A DNA stretch of 64,000 nucleotides from Ornithoclostridium sp944380285 (GTDB taxonomy: Bacteria; Bacillota; Clostridia; Christensenellales; UBA3700): assembly GCA_963931165.1 (NCBI GenBank), contig OZ006985.1:868001-932000 (forward strand), written 5' to 3'. This document shows positions 59,677 to 64,000 of the stretch, in pieces. A model generated the notes under the pieces. That model had not been told where the DNA came from and searched no databases. It worked only from the letters and a program-made list of their open reading frames with translations. The first letter of the stretch is position 1. The number at the start of each line of letters is the position of its first letter. The translations under genes were made by a program, and so were the position numbers.

Positions 59677-60965
59677 AATTCGGTACGGACGGCATCAGGG
59701 GGAGATATCCCGATCGACTCGGCGAAGACACTGCGCGCGAGCTTGCGGCGGCGCTGTGCGCGCGGCAGCCGGGCTGCATGGCTGTGGTCGGCAGGGACAC
59801 GCGCCCGTCGGGCGAGGCTTTGTCCGAGGCGTTTTGCGACGCGCTCGCCGCTCACGGCGGGATAGCGGTCGACGTCGGAGTCATGCCCACCGCCGGCGTC
59901 GCGTATATGACTTCGCGCTACGGCGCCGATCGCGGAGTGGTCGTCAGCGCGTCGCACAATCCCGCCGAGTATAACGGACTCAAAGTGTTCGGCAAGGGCG
60001 GGCTCAAAGCGTCCGAGGACGACGAGCGTGCGCTCGAAGCGGTAAAGCCGACTGCGCCGATCGGCGGAGGCAGAGTGCTGCGCGCACCCTATGCGGCGGA
60101 GAGCTATGCCGCGTTTGTCGCCGAAGAGCGCGATCTTTGCGGAATGAAGGTGTTGCTCGATTGCGCCCACGGCGCGGCGGGCGCCGTCGCAAAGGCGGCG
60201 TTCGAGACCGCCGGCGCGCGCGTCACCGCGATCAATGCGGACGGCGACGGAGCGCACATCAACGATCGTTGCGGCGCGCTGCACGCCCGCCTTCTCGCCG
60301 GCAGGGCGGCGCGTTTCGACGCGGTGTTTGCGTTCGACGGCGACGCGGACAGAGTGATCGCTTTGCGCCCCGACGGTGTGCTCGTAGACGGCGATCACAT
60401 CCTTGCGATGCTCGCCGATTTTATGCACAAAAGCGGACGGCTGATGCATGATACGGTCGTCGGCACGGTGATGACCAACACCGGCGTGGAGCGCTGTCTG
60501 GACGAGAGGGGGATATCCCTCGTGCGCACCGCCGTCGGAGACAAGTATGTGCTGGACGAGATGCTGCGCGAGGGCTACAATCTCGGCGGCGAGCAGGCGG
60601 GGCATGTCATCATGACCGACATCTTGCCGACAGGCGACGGCATCGCGACCGCACTTGCACTGTGCAACGTCATGCAAAAGAGCGGCAAAGGACTTGCCGA
60701 ACTCGACCTTGCGCGCGACTTTCCGCAATGTTTGATCAACGTGCCCGCCGACGCGAGGGCGCTGAGCGGTGCGCACTTCCGTGCTTTCGAGCGCGATGTT
60801 CGCGCGAACTATCCCGATTGCCGCATAGTGATCCGCCCCTCGGGCACCGAGCCGTTGGTGCGCATTCTTGCCGAGTGCGAAGACGCGACGCGTGCCGCCG
60901 AAGCCGCTGACGCGCTCGCCGCGGCGTTGAAGGGGAGCGCTCAAAGTCAAAGTTTTTCGCGTTGA
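59673..60965 (+). CDS. glmM: phosphoglucosamine mutase GlmM
   Basis: A 430-residue enzyme with a TTG start (59673) preceded by GGGGGAG; the protein then begins KFGTDGIRGRYPDRL, the standard GlmM N-terminus. The phosphoserine loop is VVSASHNPAEYNG (Ser94), the metal loop FDGDADRVIAL, the sugar loop GEQAGHVI and the phosphate loop RPSGTEPLVRI. It converts glucosamine-6-phosphate to glucosamine-1-phosphate for peptidoglycan. It overlaps the stand-alone GlmU acetyltransferase gene by four bases, an arrangement consistent with a shared pathway. A terminator follows at 60979. Confidence 0.94.
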   Translation: MKFGTDGIRGRYPDRLGEDTARELAAALCARQPGCMAVVGRDTRPSGEALSEAFCDALAAHGGIAVDVGVMPTAGVAYMTSRYGADRGVVVSASHNPAEYNGLKVFGKGGLKASEDDERALEAVKPTAPIGGGRVLRAPYAAESYAAFVAEERDLCGMKVLLDCAHGAAGAVAKAAFETAGARVTAINADGDGAHINDRCGALHARLLAGRAARFDAVFAFDGDADRVIALRPDGVLVDGDHILAMLADFMHKSGRLMHDTVVGTVMTNTGVERCLDERGISLVRTAVGDKYVLDEMLREGYNLGGEQAGHVIMTDILPTGDGIATALALCNVMQKSGKGLAELDLARDFPQCLINVPADARALSGAHFRAFERDVRANYPDCRIVIRPSGTEPLVRILAECEDATRAAEAADALAAALKGSAQSQSFSR

Positions 60966-60978
60966 AGTTTGAGCCGGC

Positions 60979-61014
60979 GGCGACCGCAAGACAAGCGGTC
61001 GCCGTCGCTTTTTT
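60979..61014 (+). terminator. terminator of the glmU-like/glmM operon
   Basis: Perfect nine-base stem GGCGACCGC (60979-60987) with GCGGTCGCC (60995-61003), then GTCGCTTTTTT. Confidence 0.85.
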
Positions 61015-61744
61015 GCCCCTTTTGCGCCGTTTTGAGTGCGGGAGCGGACGCGCTTGCGAAGTTTCGGCAAGTATCGAGAGTTATCCCTGTTTTGCTAAAA
61101 AGAGGCAAAACGAATGTCTTGGCGCGGCAAAATGCATATTTTCCGCGCTTTTTTAACGTAAAATATCACCCCAAACACACATTAGATATCATATATATAA
61201 TATTGATTCTTTTTAGCGTGTACGCGCGCCCGTCTTTGTCGCGCACGCCCGTGCACGGGCGAAGGTTTGCGATTTTTTTGCTTTAAGAGAGATCTGAATT
61301 GAGACGGTCGCGTCGGCAAGTCGGTTGAGCGGCATTTTGAACGCGTCGGTATTGCTTGAGCGCAAAGCGTGCCGGCATGTTCGCCGTCTCGGCTGCCGTC
61401 GTTTTGAAGTTTGAAAGATATGCATTTTTTTGAGCAGTGCCGCATTCCGTCATATCGGGTCTGACTGCCGGGCGCGGCTATATCTTGCGCGCGGCAAAGT
61501 TTTCCCTATGCTCGGCGGCGTTTGCCGCGTGTATCTTCTCTTGAAGTTTTGATGCAAATTCGACCCGTTTGAGCGGAGATGGCTGACGATGAGGCTGTCG
61601 CGTTTGGGGCAGGGGCGTATGACGAAAGACCGACATTGAGGCGTCGGTGCAGGGCGGCGGGAGCTGTGCGATCGCAAGTGCGGCGGTGTTCGGGAATGCT
61701 TGGTGAGAGAAAAATTTTGGCGTAAAGAGAGGTGGAAAAATCGC
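61015..61744. other. gene-free stretch of about 730 bases
   Basis: No coding frame with family resemblance on either strand. It contains an AT-rich patch with TATATATAATATT (61190-61203), a palindrome CGCCCGTGCACGGGCG (61248-61263) followed at a distance by T7, and low-complexity sequence. No tmRNA, SRP, 6S or RNase P RNA landmark was recognised. It may hold an unrecognised RNA, because a perfect-looking terminator follows at 61745. Confidence 0.4.
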
Positions 61745-61785
61745 CCTTGCAACCTTAAAATAACCTTTAAGTTGCAAGGTTTTTT
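61745..61785 (+). terminator. terminator of an unidentified upstream transcript
   Basis: CCTTGCAAC (61745-61753) with GTTGCAAGG (61771-61779), extended by TTAAA/TTTAA across one bulged C, then TTTTTT (61780-61785). Confidence 0.85.
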
Positions 61786-61978
61786 GCGAAAAACGAGGGC
61801 AAAAACAGCGTCTCAAATTATGCATAAAGCGGTGAAAATTTTCTGTAAAATATGGACAAAATGGGTGCGCAAAGTCTGTCAAGGATAGAGACCGACTTTT
61901 TTGCGATTTTTGAATAATTTTTGAGATAATGCCCAAATATGCCCGATTTGTCCCGTAATATCCGCCGTTTTGAAAAAT

Positions 61979-61995
61979 TTTACATAAATTTTACA
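61979..61995 (+). promoter_or_regulatory. PhoP-like box upstream of a lipoprotein gene
   Basis: TTTACA (61979-61984), five bases, TTTACA (61990-61995): two perfect repeats with the 11-base period seen before pstS. Confidence 0.6.
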
Positions 61996-62004
61996 TTCGG
62001 TGAC

Positions 62005-62033
62005 TTGAAATACGTCACTTGCCGTGATATTAT
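62005..62033 (+). promoter_or_regulatory. promoter of the terminal lipoprotein gene
   Basis: TTGAAA (62005-62010), 17-base spacer, TATTAT (62028-62033). The leader of about 57 bases starts with a perfect nine-base hairpin (TTATACGCG with CGCGTATAA), which may stabilise the mRNA. Confidence 0.7.
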
Positions 62034-62096
62034 GTAATAGAACAATTATACGCGTCGTATGCGCGTATAAGAAAAACGATTTCGGAGGAAATGGTT

Positions 62097-64000
62097 ATGA
62101 GGAAGAACAGACTTCTGCTTTGCATAGCGCTCATGCTTGTGTTCGCTATGTCTTTGGCGATGTTTGTGGCATGTGCCGACGATCAGACCGAACAACCGGT
62201 CGACCCCGGCACCACCGACACTCCCGGCACCGGAACTGACGGTCCCACGGGCGGTATCACGATCGGAGGCGGCAGCACCGTCGTTGACGGCGACACTGTC
62301 ACCGTGAACGGTCTTTCCGCTCAAAAGGAGTTTGTCATCAACGGCGGCGTCACAGACTTCGCGGTTTTTGTCGAGACGACTTCCGGCAAGCAGCCCGTCA
62401 GCGATTATGAGTACTACGCCGGCGCGGACAACAAGGGCGTCGTCTATCTCTATTCTCCGTCGACCGGCTGGCCCAAGAGCGGCGTGGTCGTCATTGAGCT
62501 TTACAACGGCGCCTATCTCGAAGACTATCCCGACGCAAAGGTGTTGAAGTTCACCGTCGCCAGAGAGTCGAACGGCGTTCAAGTGATCGACGGCATCAGG
62601 GTCTACGACGCGGCGAGAGCCAATGTCAAAGTGACCAACACCGACGAGTACGGCGATACTTACGGCAGCGTCACCTTGATGGGCATGTCCAGAGGCTTTG
62701 AAAAGGATGAGGTCTTCATCCTCGAGAACGAGGACGGCACTCAGGCTGCGTTCAAGGCTCTTGACGACGCGGCTCCGACTGCGGGCGTCGTCACTGTCAA
62801 CTTCATCAAGCCCGAGCTCACCGAGGTGTTTGAGAAGTTTGACGTCAACACGACCACCGCGCTCAACGAAGACAGCATGATCGTCATCGAGGAGAACCTC
62901 GAAGAGCAATTGAACAACAGCGAGATCGGATTGGCTGCGATCGACATCTTCCAGTCCGCGCCCGAGTTCGGCGTCAATGTCGACTTGGTCGACGGCGTGC
63001 TCAAGGTCGACATCACGATCACCGTTCCCAATGTTGTCGCGATCAACGGTCAAGCCAACAGCGACCTCGTGATCAATTTGCACAACGACATGACCGTCAA
63101 TCTCAATGCCGACATCGACATTGACACGATCAGCGAAGATTTCGACATTTCCGCGGACATCAAAAACGATATGACCGCGACCGTCACCCTCGGCGCAAAC
63201 GCCAACGTCAGCCAGATCGCCAATGTTCAGGAATTGTTCTCCAAGCTGGTGGCTCTTGCCAACAGCTCCAACGAGAACCCGACCGCGATCTCGCTCTTCA
63301 AGTGGACGCTGCCCATCGGCAACGGCGTCGCCTCGATCAGCTATGACGCGGATCTCGTGTTTGCGTTCAACTTCTCCGGCAAGATCGGCGTTGAAGCTCA
63401 AGCGACCCTCGACTACACCGTCGGCGCCAAGTACTCCGAAGAGACCGGCATCGAGATGTACAGCGTAGAGAGCGAAGACAACGGCTTCCACGACCTCACC
63501 GTCGACCTCTACGGTATGGCGGAACTCAAGGTCGGCATCGATCAAAGAGTCAGCTTTGACATCCTTGCAGGCGTGCTCGGCATCGGCTTGCAGGCGGAGC
63601 TCGGCAACTACAACAGAATTTACGGTTACGGCGTGACCACCGACCTCATCAACGATGAAGAGGACGCGATGAACGGCGGCTTCTACTTCGTCGGCGGCTT
63701 CTACTACGACGTCAACCTCACCTACGGTCTCAAGATCGGCAGCTTGCTCAATGTCAGCGACAAGGCGGACATCACGGCGGGCGAAGTCGAGCTCTATGAT
63801 CCCATCGGCAACAGATATGTCGAAGTCGGTCTCGTTCAGACCGCCGACGCCGTCGCTTTGACCGCGAAGCAATCGCTTGTCCCGGCGATCTATGAAGTCG
63901 TGTTGTTCGACCTCGTCACGCAGACCGAGAGCACCGCTCCGATCGATGCGTCCGAGCTCGTGTTCACCGGCGCGGATGGATTGACCTTTGACGGCAGCGT
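62097..64000 (+). CDS. large surface lipoprotein (3' end outside the window)
   Basis: At least 634 residues, open to the right edge. ATG 62097 is used because GGAGGAA then lies six bases before it; ATG 62091 directly abuts the ribosome site. The signal peptide ends in a FVAC lipobox (Cys26), followed by a Thr/Gly/Pro-rich linker (DPGTTDTPGTGTDGPTGG). The mature part is rich in beta strands with repeated acidic turns, for example DLVINLHNDMTVNLNADIDID. No known domain was recognised. It has a Pho-like box and the same type of export signal as pstS. Confidence 0.7.
   Translation, partial: MRKNRLLLCIALMLVFAMSLAMFVACADDQTEQPVDPGTTDTPGTGTDGPTGGITIGGGSTVVDGDTVTVNGLSAQKEFVINGGVTDFAVFVETTSGKQPVSDYEYYAGADNKGVVYLYSPSTGWPKSGVVVIELYNGAYLEDYPDAKVLKFTVARESNGVQVIDGIRVYDAARANVKVTNTDEYGDTYGSVTLMGMSRGFEKDEVFILENEDGTQAAFKALDDAAPTAGVVTVNFIKPELTEVFEKFDVNTTTALNEDSMIVIEENLEEQLNNSEIGLAAIDIFQSAPEFGVNVDLVDGVLKVDITITVPNVVAINGQANSDLVINLHNDMTVNLNADIDIDTISEDFDISADIKNDMTATVTLGANANVSQIANVQELFSKLVALANSSNENPTAISLFKWTLPIGNGVASISYDADLVFAFNFSGKIGVEAQATLDYTVGAKYSEETGIEMYSVESEDNGFHDLTVDLYGMAELKVGIDQRVSFDILAGVLGIGLQAELGNYNRIYGYGVTTDLINDEEDAMNGGFYFVGGFYYDVNLTYGLKIGSLLNVSDKADITAGEVELYDPIGNRYVEVGLVQTADAVALTAKQSLVPAIYEVVLFDLVTQTESTAPIDASELVFTGADGLTFDGS

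Noticed and set aside
62046..63872. Leftward 608-codon frame opposite the terminal lipoprotein
   Set aside because: Shadow of the plus-strand lipoprotein, which has signal peptide, promoter and ribosome site.

Overview
The window looks like a chromosomal piece of a Gram-positive, endospore-lineage bacterium, most likely an uncultured Clostridia (Bacillota). Pointers are SpoIIID, SpoVG and a SpoVB-like flippase, YetF/DUF4363 and DegV proteins, ECF-type S components with a THF riboswitch, a class II GRS1-type glycyl-tRNA synthetase, a Clostridia-type tiny Cys/Gly-rich protein and many lipoproteins with a VAC lipobox. No phage, plasmid or CRISPR locus was seen. The only mobile DNA is an internally deleted IS30-family remnant.

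Layout. (1) 1-8312: a sucrose/fructan operon, lower in G+C and richer in ATA/AGA codons than the rest: solute-binding protein (partial), YesL-like membrane protein, glycan-binding-type lipoprotein, cytoplasmic GH32, GH32-like lipoprotein, fructokinase and an MsmK-type ABC ATPase, ending in a terminator. (2) 8313-9063: tRNA-Val(GAC) on the minus strand and the pst control region with a PhoP-type box. (3) 9064-15249: pstS, a fused pstC-pstA, pstB, phoU, and a PhoB/PhoR-type two-component pair. (4) 15373-21267: CDF metal exporter, QueG-like Fe-S protein, DUF7662-like protein, methyltransferase, glyS, Cys-rich peptide, small membrane protein. (5) 21342-29866: putative pantothenate S component, coaX, hom, two winged-helix/TM-like proteins, uvrB, uvrA. 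(6) 29937-39161: DUF4363/YetF pair, THF-riboswitch-controlled folT, SpoVB-like flippase, LysM protein, a 1271-residue surface protein, split TSUP pair, spoIIID. (7) 39182-46164: ttcA, sulfatase, IS30 remnant, degV, lipoprotein with a Pho-like box, two PAP2 phosphatases. (8) 46161-55034: acyl-CoA-synthetase-like protein, FGGY kinase, P-type Ca2+ ATPase, spoVG, murC, zinc-less MDR oxidoreductase. (9) 55210-64000: TIR-V4R fusion, repeat region, MFS transporter, flavin reductase, a stand-alone GlmU acetyltransferase domain with glmM, a 1.1-kb gene-free stretch, and a lipoprotein running off the end.

How it fits together. The first operon imports and cleaves fructosyl sugars and phosphorylates the fructose. 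The pst-pho block imports phosphate, and the same box (TTTACA, five bases, TTTACA) stands before pstS and before two lipoprotein genes, suggesting a shared phosphate-starvation regulon. Several genes have a -10 hexamer exactly six bases before the start codon and no Shine-Dalgarno, which predicts leaderless mRNAs. The least familiar items are the TIR-V4R fusion, the PstC-PstA fusion, the split GlmU, the repeat array at 56393-56734 and the structured leader of the putative panT-coaX unit. All calls come from reading the sequence; no database search was run.
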